NCBI GenBank assembly: GCA_002928735.1 | Contig: PERL01000006.1 | Coordinates: 1 to 64,000, forward strand | Direction: 5' to 3' | Source: Hyphomicrobium sp. | GTDB taxonomy: Bacteria; Pseudomonadota; Alphaproteobacteria; Rhizobiales; Hyphomicrobiaceae | DNA length: 64,000 nt | Position numbers and translations under genes: made by a program | Part shown: positions 16,903 through 26,031 of the stretch, one piece after another | Layout: every line of letters begins with the position of its first letter | How positions within the stretch are numbered: position 1 is the stretch's first letter | Notes under the pieces: model-generated | Databases searched by the model: none | What the model saw: the letters and a program-made list of their open reading frames with translations, nothing else | What the model was told of the DNA's origin: nothing

Positions 16903-19254
16903 ATGGCACCGCCAAACGTCATCACGCCCTGGAGCCCGGAAGTGATCCTTCCGGGCCGTCCGGCCCTCGATCCCAACGTCGAGCGCTACACGGTAGCGGG
17001 CGGCGGCTCGGCCGTGTTCGCACTCGATGCCGGCGACCGCATCGACATCGTGCCCCTCGAGGGCGGCCAACCGCTCGAACTCTGCGCCTTCGCCAAGGAC
17101 GGTAAACCCGCGCTTGCCGCTCTTGGCCTCAAAGGCAAAGTCGCCCCCAAGGCCCTGCAAGACATCCTTGCCTCCGAACGCGAAGACGCCGCCCGCGTCC
17201 GCTTCGGCCTCTTCCGCCGCGGCATCGACATCGGCCGCGCCAAAGCAGCCCTGCTCTTCGACACCCAAACCCCGCCCGGCGAAATCGCAACCTTCTCCGC
17301 CGATCGCGCCGTCACCCTCGTCATCGCCGCACCCGCGCCCGCCGGCACCGTGTGGGAACAGGCCTCCGCGACCGATACCCTCGTCCTCATCACCCGCGCC
17401 AAGGCTCTCCCGCCGCAACTCCGCGAACCGCCCGACCCCCTCGCCGAACCGCGCCTCGATCTGCGCATCAACGTCGCCTCCTCCATCGGCTTCGAAGTCC
17501 ATGAAGGCGAATACATCCAGATCGTCGATATCGCCGGCCGCCAGTGCTCCGACTTCCTCGCCTTCGAACGCCGCGCCGTCGACGCCGGCCGCCCCTTGCC
17601 GCTCGACTCCACGACCACGCGCACGATGTCCGGCCTCGCCTATCCCAAACCCGGCCTCGCCTCCCGCTTCTACGACCGCGACCGCAACCCCCTCGTCGAA
17701 GTCGTGCAAGACACCGTAGGCCGCCACGACACCTTCGGCCTCGCCTGCACGTCGCGCACCTATGAAGACGCCGGCTACTTCGGCCACGCCAACTGCTCAG
17801 ATAACCTCAACGTCACCATGGCCCCCTATGCCATCGACGGCCGCCGCGGCTGGCCCGCCATCAACTTTTTCTACAACACCAACGTCGACCACCAAAACCA
17901 GATCTGGTTCGACGAACCCTGGTCCCGCCCCGGCGACTACGTCCTGATGCGCGCGCTCTCCGATCTCGTCTGCGCCGCCACGTCATGCCCGGACGACATC
18001 GATCCCGCGAACGGCTGGCAACTCACCGAAATCCAGGTGCGCGTCTATCCAAAGACCGCCACCTTCAAGCGCGCGATGGGATACCGCATGACCGCCGACG
18101 CACCGCTCCAAATGACCAAAGAAACCGGCTTCCACCCGCGCACGTCCGAATTGACGCGCACCTTCGGCGAGTATCGCGGCTACTGGGTCCCCCACCGCTT
18201 CACCAAAGCCGGCCCGATTGAGGAATATTGGGCCTGCCGCGAGAAGGTCGTCATCATGGACCTCTCGCCGCTGCGCAAACTTGAGATTATGGGCCCCGAC
18301 GCGGAAACCTTCCTGCAATCCGTTTTCCCGCGCGACATCCGCAAACTCGCAGCCGGCCAGATCTTCTACACCGCGCTGTGCTACGAGCACGGCGGCATGG
18401 TCGACGACGGCACACTTTTCCGCATGTGCCAGAACAATTTCCGCTGGATCGGCGGCGACGATTCAAGCCTCCTCTGGCTGCGCGAACAGGCCGCCAAATC
18501 CGGTGCCAACGTCCACCTGAAGTCTGCCACCAACGACATCCACAACGTCGCCGTCCAGGGCCCCAGATCACGCGATACGCTGCGCCCGCTGCTGTGGACA
18601 CCCGGCGGCCGCCCAACCCTCGACGAACTGGGCGTCTTCCGCTTCACCATCGGCCGCTTCGGTGGCTACGACGGCATCCCCGTTATCGTCTCGCGCACCG
18701 GCTACACGGGCGAACAGGGATACGAAGTCTTCTGCCATCCCAAAGACGCGCCCGCCGTCTGGGATGCGATCATGCAATCGGGCGAAGAGCACGGCATCCG
18801 CCCCTTCGGCTTCGACGCCCTCGACATGGTCCGCATCGAAGCCGGCCTAGCCTTCGGCGGCTACGAGTTCGATAGCACCACCGATCCCTTCGAAGCCGGT
18901 ATCGGCTTCACCGTGCCGACGAAGAAGGAAGAAGACTACATCGGCAAGGCAGCACTCGAACGCCGCCGCGCCACGCCCGCGCGCAAACTCGTCGGTCTCG
19001 AAATAGCCGGCAATGAACCAGCCGCCCATGGCGACAAGCTCTACGCCGGCCGCGCCGAAATCGGCGTTGTCACCAGCGGTATGCGCTCACCTCTCCTCAA
19101 GAAGACGATTGCACTGGCTCGCGTCGATGTCGCGCACGCGGCGTTGGGCACCAAACTCGCCGTCGGCAAACTCGATGGCCACATCAAGCGCCTCGACGCC
19201 ACCGTTGTCCGCTTCCCCTTCTACGACCCCGAGAAAACGCGGGTCAGATCCTAA
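16903..19254 (+). CDS. tdm: Trimethylamine N-oxide demethylase (DUF1989 + GcvT-type domains)
   Basis: A 783-residue two-part enzyme that splits trimethylamine N-oxide into dimethylamine and formaldehyde. Residues about 190-390 are the DUF1989 part that holds the zinc active site; candidate ligands are C215 (GRQCSDF), C282 (LACTSRT) and C298 (HANCSD). From about 415 to the end is a glycine-cleavage T-protein fold (LRKLEIMGPDAETFLQ, FRMCQNNFRWIG, SRTGYTGEQGYEVF) thought to pass formaldehyde to tetrahydrofolate. The length fits known Tdm. It follows tmm by 19 bases and is followed by a second GcvT-like gene after 34 bases. Confidence 0.93.
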   Translation: MAPPNVITPWSPEVILPGRPALDPNVERYTVAGGGSAVFALDAGDRIDIVPLEGGQPLELCAFAKDGKPALAALGLKGKVAPKALQDILASEREDAARVRFGLFRRGIDIGRAKAALLFDTQTPPGEIATFSADRAVTLVIAAPAPAGTVWEQASATDTLVLITRAKALPPQLREPPDPLAEPRLDLRINVASSIGFEVHEGEYIQIVDIAGRQCSDFLAFERRAVDAGRPLPLDSTTTRTMSGLAYPKPGLASRFYDRDRNPLVEVVQDTVGRHDTFGLACTSRTYEDAGYFGHANCSDNLNVTMAPYAIDGRRGWPAINFFYNTNVDHQNQIWFDEPWSRPGDYVLMRALSDLVCAATSCPDDIDPANGWQLTEIQVRVYPKTATFKRAMGYRMTADAPLQMTKETGFHPRTSELTRTFGEYRGYWVPHRFTKAGPIEEYWACREKVVIMDLSPLRKLEIMGPDAETFLQSVFPRDIRKLAAGQIFYTALCYEHGGMVDDGTLFRMCQNNFRWIGGDDSSLLWLREQAAKSGANVHLKSATNDIHNVAVQGPRSRDTLRPLLWTPGGRPTLDELGVFRFTIGRFGGYDGIPVIVSRTGYTGEQGYEVFCHPKDAPAVWDAIMQSGEEHGIRPFGFDALDMVRIEAGLAFGGYEFDSTTDPFEAGIGFTVPTKKEEDYIGKAALERRRATPARKLVGLEIAGNEPAAHGDKLYAGRAEIGVVTSGMRSPLLKKTIALARVDVAHAALGTKLAVGKLDGHIKRLDATVVRFPFYDPEKTRVRS

Positions 19255-19288
19255 AAACCCTCAAAGACGAACACAGGGAGTTTCAAAA

Positions 19289-20395
19289 ATGCCGGCCTTT
19301 CCTCGTGTCACTGCGCTCTACGATCGCCACACCGCCCTCGGCTCCGATATGTCGACGGATTGGAATGGCATGGCGATCCCGCAGAACTATGCCACCGACC
19401 CCTATGTCGAAACGGCCATCACACGCACCAAAGCTGGCCTGATCGAAGTCACCGCGTTGAATCTCGTCCTCGTGAAAGGGCCCGGTGCCACCGATCTCCT
19501 GAATTACATGCTGACCACCGATGTCGCAAAGGCAGCTCCCGGTGACAGCCACATCTCCAACATCGTCAACGAGAACGGCGGCCTCATCGATGACGTGCTG
19601 GTGTACGTCCTCGAGCCGAACGTTTATCGCCTCTCGCACGGTAGTGGTGCGACGGGCGCGACCCTGAAAGCCCTCGCACCGAAGTATGACGTCACGATCG
19701 AACCCGACGACACCCACGTCCTTTCGCTGCAAGGCCCCCTCTCGGCAGCCGTCCTTCAGCCCCACACGCCGCTCGATCTCGACAAGCTCGGCTACTTCAA
19801 ACACGCGCCCACCACGCTCTTCGGCAAGCCAATCACCATGGCGCGCGGCGGCTATTCCGGCGAGCGCGGCTATGAAGTCTTCTGCACCCGCGCCGACGCG
19901 GTCTTCTTCTGGGATGCCATCCTCGAAGCCGGCAAGGCACACGGGGTGATGCCTGTCTCCTGGACCTGCCTCGATACGGTGCGCGTCGAAGGTGGCCTCC
20001 TCTTTTTCCCCTTCGACATGCCCCACACCGACACCACGCCCTGGGAAGTCAAAGCCGACTGGACGGTCGATCTCTCCAAGCCCGACTTCATCGGCAAGGC
20101 GGCCTTGGCGGCGTCAAAAGGCAAGGAGCGCTCCGTCATCACAGGCTTGGAAGTTTGGCACTCCGCCGCCATTACGCCGGGCGCGAAAATTAAAATCGGC
20201 GGCCGAGAAGTCGGTGTCGTCACCTCCACCGTCTTCAGTCAGCACCTGATGAAGTCCCTCGCCATGGCCCAGATCGATAAGGCCTACACCGCGCTCGGCA
20301 CGTCGCTCGAGATCGAAGAAGACGGCAAAACCTATCCGGCCACAGTTGTCCGCATGCCTTTCTACGATCCCATGCGCCTGCGCACGCATGGCTGA
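19289..20395 (+). CDS. GcvT-family aminomethyltransferase-like protein
   Basis: A 368-residue stand-alone T-protein fold starting at ATG 19289, 34 bases after tdm and preceded by AGGGAG. Seen: LNLVLVKGPGATDLLNYMLT, IVNENGGLIDDVLVY, ARGGYSGERGYEVFCT (matching the tdm tail SRTGYTGEQGYEVF) and a C-terminal YPATVVRMPFYDPMR that also ends Tdm. The family moves one-carbon units to or from tetrahydrofolate (GcvT, DmdA, sarcosine dehydrogenase type). Last gene of the operon, with a terminator 32 bases after its stop. The likely job is handling formaldehyde or a methyl group from amine oxidation; the substrate is unknown. It may be a tdm-tail paralogue. Confidence 0.82.
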   Translation: MPAFPRVTALYDRHTALGSDMSTDWNGMAIPQNYATDPYVETAITRTKAGLIEVTALNLVLVKGPGATDLLNYMLTTDVAKAAPGDSHISNIVNENGGLIDDVLVYVLEPNVYRLSHGSGATGATLKALAPKYDVTIEPDDTHVLSLQGPLSAAVLQPHTPLDLDKLGYFKHAPTTLFGKPITMARGGYSGERGYEVFCTRADAVFFWDAILEAGKAHGVMPVSWTCLDTVRVEGGLLFFPFDMPHTDTTPWEVKADWTVDLSKPDFIGKAALAASKGKERSVITGLEVWHSAAITPGAKIKIGGREVGVVTSTVFSQHLMKSLAMAQIDKAYTALGTSLEIEEDGKTYPATVVRMPFYDPMRLRTHG

Positions 20396-20426
20396 ACGTC
20401 GGATCTCCTTATCGCCGGAAAAAAGA

Positions 20427-20450
20427 GGGCGCCGCAGGACAGCGGCGCCC
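20427..20450 (+). terminator. Hairpin ending the methylated-amine operon
   Basis: A perfect nine-pair stem GGGCGCCGC/GCGGCGCCC closes the loop AGGACA, preceded by AAAAAAG and followed by only TTCG. The T tract is weak, but the position 32 bases after the last amine gene fits the end of the transcript. Confidence 0.7.
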
Positions 20451-20519
20451 TTCGCGATTTCAGAACATCATCTCCGCCGCCCAACCTTGCTGTCCTTAAG
20501 ACCGCGTTAAGCTCATCTG

Positions 20520-21698
20520 ATGCTTAAGTTTAGGTGGCAAGAAGTTCAGTTTCGTAACGCTCCAGCAACCGGAATGGCCGACATTCGAGCTTCTGCCACA
20601 GTTGTGTGGGAACGGTTGTCTCCGGCCCCATTTGGCCGTCCGCATTCGAATGGTGTCTCTTTGCTGCGTCGCCTCGCCGTGTCCGTTCTGCTTCTCGCGC
20701 CTGCCGCTGCCACGGCTGAGCCGATGAAGCTCGGCGCCAGCGAAATCAAGGACACGTTCACCGGATCGCGCGTCGAGCTCGACACCCCGCTCGGCACCAC
20801 TATCCCCGTGCAATTCACAGACGACGGCCTGATGAGCGGCACTGCTGGCAGTCTGGCCTCCGTGCTCGGCGCCCCCAAGGATCGGGGCCGCTGGTGGGTC
20901 AAGGACGACCGTCTGTGCACCAAATGGTTCCGCTGGTTTGATGCCGAAGAACAGTGCCTCACCATTCATATGAAGGATGAGCGCGTCTTCTGGCGGCGCG
21001 CCGATGGTAAGAAAGGTACCGCCACGATTGTTGAACGTCCCGTTGTGGTCGCAGAACCGGCCAAGCTGCCAGCGGCCCGCGCGGAGCGTGAACCGGTCAA
21101 GCCACCTTTCGCAGCCGCCACGCTCGCCGCGCCACCAAAACCGCAGGTGAAAACGCCCATTCTGAAAGCCGGCCCCCGTCTGGCAGCCCGCCCGAAATCC
21201 GCCGCTGAGCAATTGGGGCTGCCACCGGAAGCCCCTGCCGATCGCAGCCTGTTCTTCGTCGGCATGGGATTGGCCCGTGCCCTGCAGTCTCAGTTCGCGA
21301 TTGCCTCGGCGCAAGCAGCGCCCGTTTCCAAACCCAAGACGAAGCCAAAGCCAAAGCTCCCGAATGCCGCTCCTCCATCGAAAGAATTGGTAACCGCCGC
21401 AGTCGTTGCCAAGCCGCAAGCGAGCCCAGCTAAAGCCTCACCTGTGCCTGATATCGTCGGCAAGCAGACGGTTCAGGCGGCGCCCACCGCTCTCAGTTCG
21501 TTTCGAGTCTACGGCGTTGCGGACGATGACGTTTTGAATGTCCGCAGCGGCCCATCGGAAGGCCATGCTGTCGTCGGCAATATCCCACCGAATGCATCGA
21601 CAGTTCGCATGGTCGGTGGCTGCATCGCGCTTTGGTGCGAGATACAGTTCCGATCCACGCGCGGATGGGTTAATCGCTATTACCTTGCTCAGAACTAG
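20520..21698 (+). CDS. Secreted SH3-domain protein
   Basis: A protein of up to 392 residues. A hydrophobic segment LLRRLAVSVLLLAPAAATAEP (around residues 48-68) reads as a signal peptide, so the start may be internal (ATG 20574 or a TTG at 20661); the 20520 start is a choice, not a proof. After it comes a domain with WWVKDDRLCTKWFRWF and EEQCLTIHMK, then a long Ala/Pro/Lys-rich linker, then a bacterial SH3 domain (DDVLNVRSGPSEGHAVVG, GWVNRYYL). Such proteins act in the periplasm or at the wall. It stands alone between the amine operon and the Crp-like gene. Function unknown. Confidence 0.7.
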   Translation: MLKFRWQEVQFRNAPATGMADIRASATVVWERLSPAPFGRPHSNGVSLLRRLAVSVLLLAPAAATAEPMKLGASEIKDTFTGSRVELDTPLGTTIPVQFTDDGLMSGTAGSLASVLGAPKDRGRWWVKDDRLCTKWFRWFDAEEQCLTIHMKDERVFWRRADGKKGTATIVERPVVVAEPAKLPAARAEREPVKPPFAAATLAAPPKPQVKTPILKAGPRLAARPKSAAEQLGLPPEAPADRSLFFVGMGLARALQSQFAIASAQAAPVSKPKTKPKPKLPNAAPPSKELVTAAVVAKPQASPAKASPVPDIVGKQTVQAAPTALSSFRVYGVADDDVLNVRSGPSEGHAVVGNIPPNASTVRMVGGCIALWCEIQFRSTRGWVNRYYLAQN

Positions 21699-21940
21699 CC
21701 TGTTTTTCAAAAAAGAATCCAAATGACGTGCGGCCGATCCGTGCTCAGAACGACGGCGCGGTCCGCACGACTAAGGCTCAACACCGTCGTCAGAATATTG
21801 AAAATTGCGGCGCTGCACAAAATGGCGATTTACCGATTGTCAATCACAAAAATAAGATTACGCTTTAGTTAATTCGTCAAAGATGCTATTCTGCCACATT
21901 ATCGCGTGGTTACGGTCGCGTGGTTGATGTGAGTTGCGTC

Positions 21941-22663
21941 ATGATGGATTTAGCTACGGCCGAAGCTCCGGCCATCGAATTTTCCGAAGTCTGCGAGCCA
22001 TTTGTGGTTCCTCTTGCTCGCGGCCTCATGCCGTCAGGGGCGGTCCCAGGGCAGGAGATCCCAGGGCAGGAGCGGTCCCTTGACCGTGGCGAATATCTTT
22101 ATCGCGAGGGCAGCCTTAAGGCCGCCGTTTATCGGCTTGAGACCGGTATTCTCTGCGTCACGTCTCGCCGGATGGGTGGCCCGCCGAATGTCGTGGAAAT
22201 GATCTTTCCCGGCACCCTCATGGGGCTCGGCTTCCTCGAGCGCCATATCGACAACGCCATGGCCGTCGTTCCGTGCCGGCTGACAGAGTATCCGCTGCAA
22301 GCCGCGACCCTGCTCTGCGATGCCTCACCGGAAGATAGCGAACGCCAGGCTGCCGTCACCGAGCGTGAATTTGCCGCCCGCCGTCGGGAGCTTGTGCCCG
22401 CATCGCCCGAGCGCCCCGTGCAACGCGTCGCGGCGTTCCTGTCGGCCATGTATCACATGAACCGCAACGAAGGCCGGAACCCGGCCGACATCGCCGAGTT
22501 CTTCAAGTCGGGCGATGTCGCCGCGTTTCTCGATCTCGATGTCGAGGATCTGGCTGCAGCGCTCGCTGAATTGAAAGAGCGCGGTTTCGTCGATCGCGCA
22601 GCCCACGGCGGTCTCGTCATCCTGCAGCCCGGCGAATTGGAGCGCCTGTCGGGTTCCGCTTAA
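21941..22663 (+). CDS. Crp/Fnr family transcriptional regulator
   Basis: About 240 residues (GTG at 21920 would add seven). A cyclic-nucleotide-binding-like beta-roll lies at about 45-115 (LDRGEYLYREGSLKAAVYRLETG, then FPGTLMGLGFLE), linked to a helical C-terminal part that ends in a helix-turn-helix (DIAEFFKSGDVAAFLDLDVEDLAAALAELKERGFV). No cysteines in Fnr positions, so oxygen sensing by an FeS cluster is unlikely. The N-terminus has PGQEIPGQE, from a 15-base tandem repeat in the gene. The targets are not visible; the next gene, an L,D-transpeptidase, has its own leader. Confidence 0.8.
   Translation: MMDLATAEAPAIEFSEVCEPFVVPLARGLMPSGAVPGQEIPGQERSLDRGEYLYREGSLKAAVYRLETGILCVTSRRMGGPPNVVEMIFPGTLMGLGFLERHIDNAMAVVPCRLTEYPLQAATLLCDASPEDSERQAAVTEREFAARRRELVPASPERPVQRVAAFLSAMYHMNRNEGRNPADIAEFFKSGDVAAFLDLDVEDLAAALAELKERGFVDRAAHGGLVILQPGELERLSGSA
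22044..22072. repeat. 15-base tandem repeat inside the Crp-like gene
   Basis: TCCCAGGGCAGGAG occurs at 22044-22057 and 22059-22072, a 15-base period that keeps the frame and duplicates PGQE. It is a potential length-variable site. Confidence 0.85.
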
Positions 22664-22739
22664 GCGAATCTGCGATCAAGCGTTTGAGCGTGCTGCGCAT
22701 GGCGGGGGGCCGCCGCGGCACACAGCATTGGAAAGTGTC

Positions 22740-23570
22740 ATGCGTATCTTGCCCCCCACTCTTGCTGTCATCACCATGGCCGTCGCCATATACGCCGGCC
22801 CGGCCAGTGCACAGTCCATGAGTGTTTTTGGCGGCTGGGACGAAGATAGTACTTCAGGTTATGACCGGCCCACGGCGCGCGCACCGCAGTCCGCGCCCAA
22901 ATCTAACCAATACGGCGGCTCATTCTTCGGGTTCAATTCCGGACCAGGCCAACCCTTTCCCGCCATCATGGAAGGCGGCGGCCGTCCTATAATCGCAGGC
23001 CGTGCGCCGCCCATCGTGCCATTCGCCACCAACGAAAAACCCGGCACTATTCTCATCGATAACGCCAAGCGCCGCCTGTACCTCGTTCTCGACAACGCGG
23101 AGGCCTACGAATACCCCATCTCCGTCGGCCGCGACGGCTTCACCTGGACCGGAACTGAAACGGTCAGCCGCGTCGCTGATTGGCCTGATTGGCATCCCCC
23201 GGCGGAAATGCGCCAGCGCGATCCGCGTCTCCCTGAGAAAATGTACGGCGGCATCAAGAACCCGCTTGGTGTTAAAGCCCTCTTCCTCGGCAATACGCTC
23301 TATCGCATCCACGGTACCAACGATCCCAAGACGATCGGTTATGCCGCGTCCTCCGGGTGCTTCCGCATGATGAACGAACACGTCGTGCACTTGGCCGCTC
23401 TCGTCGGCGAAGGAACCGTCGTGAAAGTCATGAATAGCATCGACGAAATCGAAGAAGCCGCTGACCGGTCTTGGGAAGCCAAGCCCACCGCGCTCGGCGC
23501 AGGTGGTCAACGTGCGTCGCGTGCGGACCAATTCTACGACGACCAAGCCGACGTCTGGGTCGCCCGCTAG
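22740..23570 (+). CDS. L,D-transpeptidase (YkuD family)
   Basis: A 276-residue exported enzyme that cross-links or remodels peptidoglycan. The ATG at 22740 gives the signal peptide RILPPTLAVITMAVAIYAG...ASA; a TTG 12 bases upstream is possible but adds nothing. The YkuD domain runs from about residue 100: PGTILIDNAKRRLYLV, and the catalytic motif H191...SSGC207FRM, with histidine and cysteine 16 residues apart. Other parts, between the signal peptide and the domain, are low-complexity and Gly/Pro rich. Possible roles are 3-3 cross-links or attaching outer-membrane proteins to the wall. Confidence 0.9.
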   Translation: MRILPPTLAVITMAVAIYAGPASAQSMSVFGGWDEDSTSGYDRPTARAPQSAPKSNQYGGSFFGFNSGPGQPFPAIMEGGGRPIIAGRAPPIVPFATNEKPGTILIDNAKRRLYLVLDNAEAYEYPISVGRDGFTWTGTETVSRVADWPDWHPPAEMRQRDPRLPEKMYGGIKNPLGVKALFLGNTLYRIHGTNDPKTIGYAASSGCFRMMNEHVVHLAALVGEGTVVKVMNSIDEIEEAADRSWEAKPTALGAGGQRASRADQFYDDQADVWVAR

Positions 23571-23778
23571 CCCAAACTTCAGATCCGTTTGGAACCGCTC
23601 CGTCAACCACGCTCACGTGGCTGCCTACGCGTGTGCGCGCAGGACGTGTGCAGCGCAACTTAAAATACCCTTAACGATATTTTTACAACTTTAAGTATAT
23701 CACAGCTCCTGTCGGCAATTTTAGCGTGAGTCCCCGACGGGCCGGTAACCCCCCGGCAGTTCTCCAGGAGTTTGTGTT

Positions 23779-26031
23779 TTGCGTATCCTGTCCCTGACGG
23801 TCGCCGGTCATCCGGCGGCAACGCCCCTCCGTGCCTCATCGCCGTCCCGCCACTGGCGCAACATGCTCATGCTGTCCGCCAGTGCGCTGGCGTACGCCGC
23901 AACTTTAGTCGTCGCGCCCTCCCCGGCCGCGGCGCAATTCATCTGCCAGCAGTACGGCGGCAGCGCCGGCAACGCGATTGCCGGCACGTACGCTATCGCC
24001 TGCGGCCAGGATGCCACCGCGACTGGCCAAGGTGCCACGGCGTTTGGCGTCCTGACGGAAGCCTCAGGCGCCTACTCGAGCGCCGGCGGATATTTCGCCC
24101 GCGCACTCGGCGATAACTCCCTTGCCGCCGGCTCATACGCCCGCGCCGAAGGCGAGAACGCCGTCTCGATCGGCGCGGTCGCCATCGGCGCTGGCAATAA
24201 CTCTGCCGCTATTGGCAGTGCCGCCGAAGCTGCTGGCAACAATTCCACCGCCATTGGCGCGTCGTCCGACGCTCGCTCCATCAACTCGACCGCCGTCGGA
24301 TCCAGCGCGCAGGCGACCGGCGTCAATTCATCCTCCATCGGCAGTCAATCCGAAGCCCTCGGCGACAACACCACCGCCATCGGCCGCGCCTCCCGCGCTG
24401 CCGCCCAAAGCGCCACCAGCGTCGGAGCGGTCTCGCAAGCCTCCGGCGATTTCTCCACCGCATTGGGCGTCGATGCCCGCGCCAGCACGGCCAACGCCAC
24501 AGCGACCGGTGCGAGCGCTCGCGCCACCGGAACGAACACATCGGCATACGGCCAGACCGCAACGGCATCCGGAACCGGCGCATCGGCATTCGGGCGCGGG
24601 GCCACGGCGTCGGGTGTCGCATCGACCGCCGTCGGCAGTGGCGCTTCTGCTGCCGGTGACAACGCGGCAGCTTACGGCGCCAGCGCCAGTGCAACCTTGA
24701 GCAACGCCACCGCGCTGGGCCAAGGCGCAGCAGCCACCGCCGCCGATGCCACGGCACTCGGTCAAGGGGCCACCGCCAATCAATCCCGCGCCCTCGCCGT
24801 CGGCCAAGGGGCCAGCGCCTCATCGGAAGGCGCCGTCGCCGTCGGCTCCGGCGCCGTCGCATCCGGCTCCACCGCCGTAGGCACCGACTCCGAAGCCACC
24901 GGTGCCGATAGCGCTGCCTTCGGCAAAAACGCGGTCGCCAGCGGAAGCAACACAACCGCGCTGGGCGAATTCTCGTCCGCTACAGGTGATGGCTCAACGG
25001 CTCTTGGCCGCGGTGCCACTGCGATCCATACAAACAGCGCCGCCATTGGCGCCAATGTCGCAACCGCGCGCGACAACCAAATCGCAATCGGAAGTGCCAC
25101 GAACACCTATACCGCAGCGGGCATCGGCACGGCCGCCAGCCGCGCCACGCAGTCGGGCCCGCTCCAGGTTGTCACCACCGATGCCAACGGCAATCTCAGC
25201 GGCGATGGTGGCGCGCTCCAAAACCAGGTCAACACCAACACAACCGCCATTGGCACGCTGACCACGCGCGTCGACGGGCACGACACGGCGATTTCGACCT
25301 TGCAAACGACCGTCACCGATCACGGTGGCCGCATCTCCTCGCTCGAAGGCTGGCGCACGACAGTTGAGCCTCGCATCACCAACGTCGAAAATCAGACGGC
25401 CACCAACACGACGAACATTGCGAGCCTCAACACCCGCACGACCAACGTCGAAAACCGCGTGACCGGTGTGGAAAATCGCACGACCGTCAACGAGACCGAC
25501 ATCAGCAGCCTGAAAACCCGCACCACCGGCGTCGAAAATCGCGTCACCAACGTCGAAAATCAAACGGCGACGAACACCACGAACATCACCAATCTCACCA
25601 CCCAGACCAACACCAATACGACCAACATCTCCAACCACTCTGTCCGCATCGGTAGCCTTGAGACAACGACCACATCGCTCTCCGATCGCATGACCGGCTT
25701 GGAAGGCACCATGGGTGAACTGTCCGACAAGGTCGGCACCTTCGATCAACGCATCACACACGCCACCGAACGCGCCGACAAAGCCATGGAAGGCGTCGCT
25801 GTCGCCCTTTCGCTCGCCGATCCTGTACTCGCCAACGGCGATAGTCTGGGCATCCGTGTGAGCTGGGGCACCTATGGCGGCGAAAACGCCATCGGCACGT
25901 CGATCATGGGCGTCGTATCGAACAACACGTTCGGCAACGGCGAAACGCTCTCGATCGGCGGCGGTGTCGGTGTGGGATTGAGCGATGGAAACGTCGGCGG
26001 TCGCGTCGGCGTGCAACTCACCTGGAAATAA
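23779..26031 (+). CDS. YadA-like trimeric autotransporter adhesin
   Basis: A 750-residue outer-membrane adhesin with a TTG start; CCAGGAG lies eight bases before it and the alternative GTG at 23775 is out of frame. The signal region (NMLMLSASALAYAATLVVA...AAA) has the long form used by this class. Residues about 65-450 are a head of YadA-type repeats of about 14 residues (AIG..A.A.G). Then a stalk of repeated heptad-like coiled coil at about 485-655 (TNVENQTATNTTNI, TTGVENRVTNVENQ). The last 80 residues (DSLGIRVSWGTYGG...GGRVGVQLTWK) form the beta-barrel anchor. It should form trimers and mediate surface attachment. Its stop abuts the convergent murI stop with no gap. Confidence 0.93.
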   Translation: MRILSLTVAGHPAATPLRASSPSRHWRNMLMLSASALAYAATLVVAPSPAAAQFICQQYGGSAGNAIAGTYAIACGQDATATGQGATAFGVLTEASGAYSSAGGYFARALGDNSLAAGSYARAEGENAVSIGAVAIGAGNNSAAIGSAAEAAGNNSTAIGASSDARSINSTAVGSSAQATGVNSSSIGSQSEALGDNTTAIGRASRAAAQSATSVGAVSQASGDFSTALGVDARASTANATATGASARATGTNTSAYGQTATASGTGASAFGRGATASGVASTAVGSGASAAGDNAAAYGASASATLSNATALGQGAAATAADATALGQGATANQSRALAVGQGASASSEGAVAVGSGAVASGSTAVGTDSEATGADSAAFGKNAVASGSNTTALGEFSSATGDGSTALGRGATAIHTNSAAIGANVATARDNQIAIGSATNTYTAAGIGTAASRATQSGPLQVVTTDANGNLSGDGGALQNQVNTNTTAIGTLTTRVDGHDTAISTLQTTVTDHGGRISSLEGWRTTVEPRITNVENQTATNTTNIASLNTRTTNVENRVTGVENRTTVNETDISSLKTRTTGVENRVTNVENQTATNTTNITNLTTQTNTNTTNISNHSVRIGSLETTTTSLSDRMTGLEGTMGELSDKVGTFDQRITHATERADKAMEGVAVALSLADPVLANGDSLGIRVSWGTYGGENAIGTSIMGVVSNNTFGNGETLSIGGGVGVGLSDGNVGGRVGVQLTWK
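25376..25640 (+). repeat. Internal coiled-coil repeats of the adhesin gene
   Basis: The stalk-coding region repeats near-identical segments based on ACCAACGTCGAAAATC and variants (for example around 25378, 25441, 25465, 25528 and 25549), encoding TNVENQ/TTGVENR units. Such repeats can recombine and change the stalk length. Confidence 0.7.

Noticed and set aside
21835-21849. GATTGTCAATC palindrome and TTGT-N5-ACAA before the Crp-like gene
   Set aside because: Short dyads in an AT-rich gap occur by chance; no second copy supports an autoregulatory site.
24323-24955. Long Arg/Trp-rich minus-strand frames opposite the adhesin gene
   Set aside because: They mirror the repeat-rich head codons on the other strand; biased composition and no homology.
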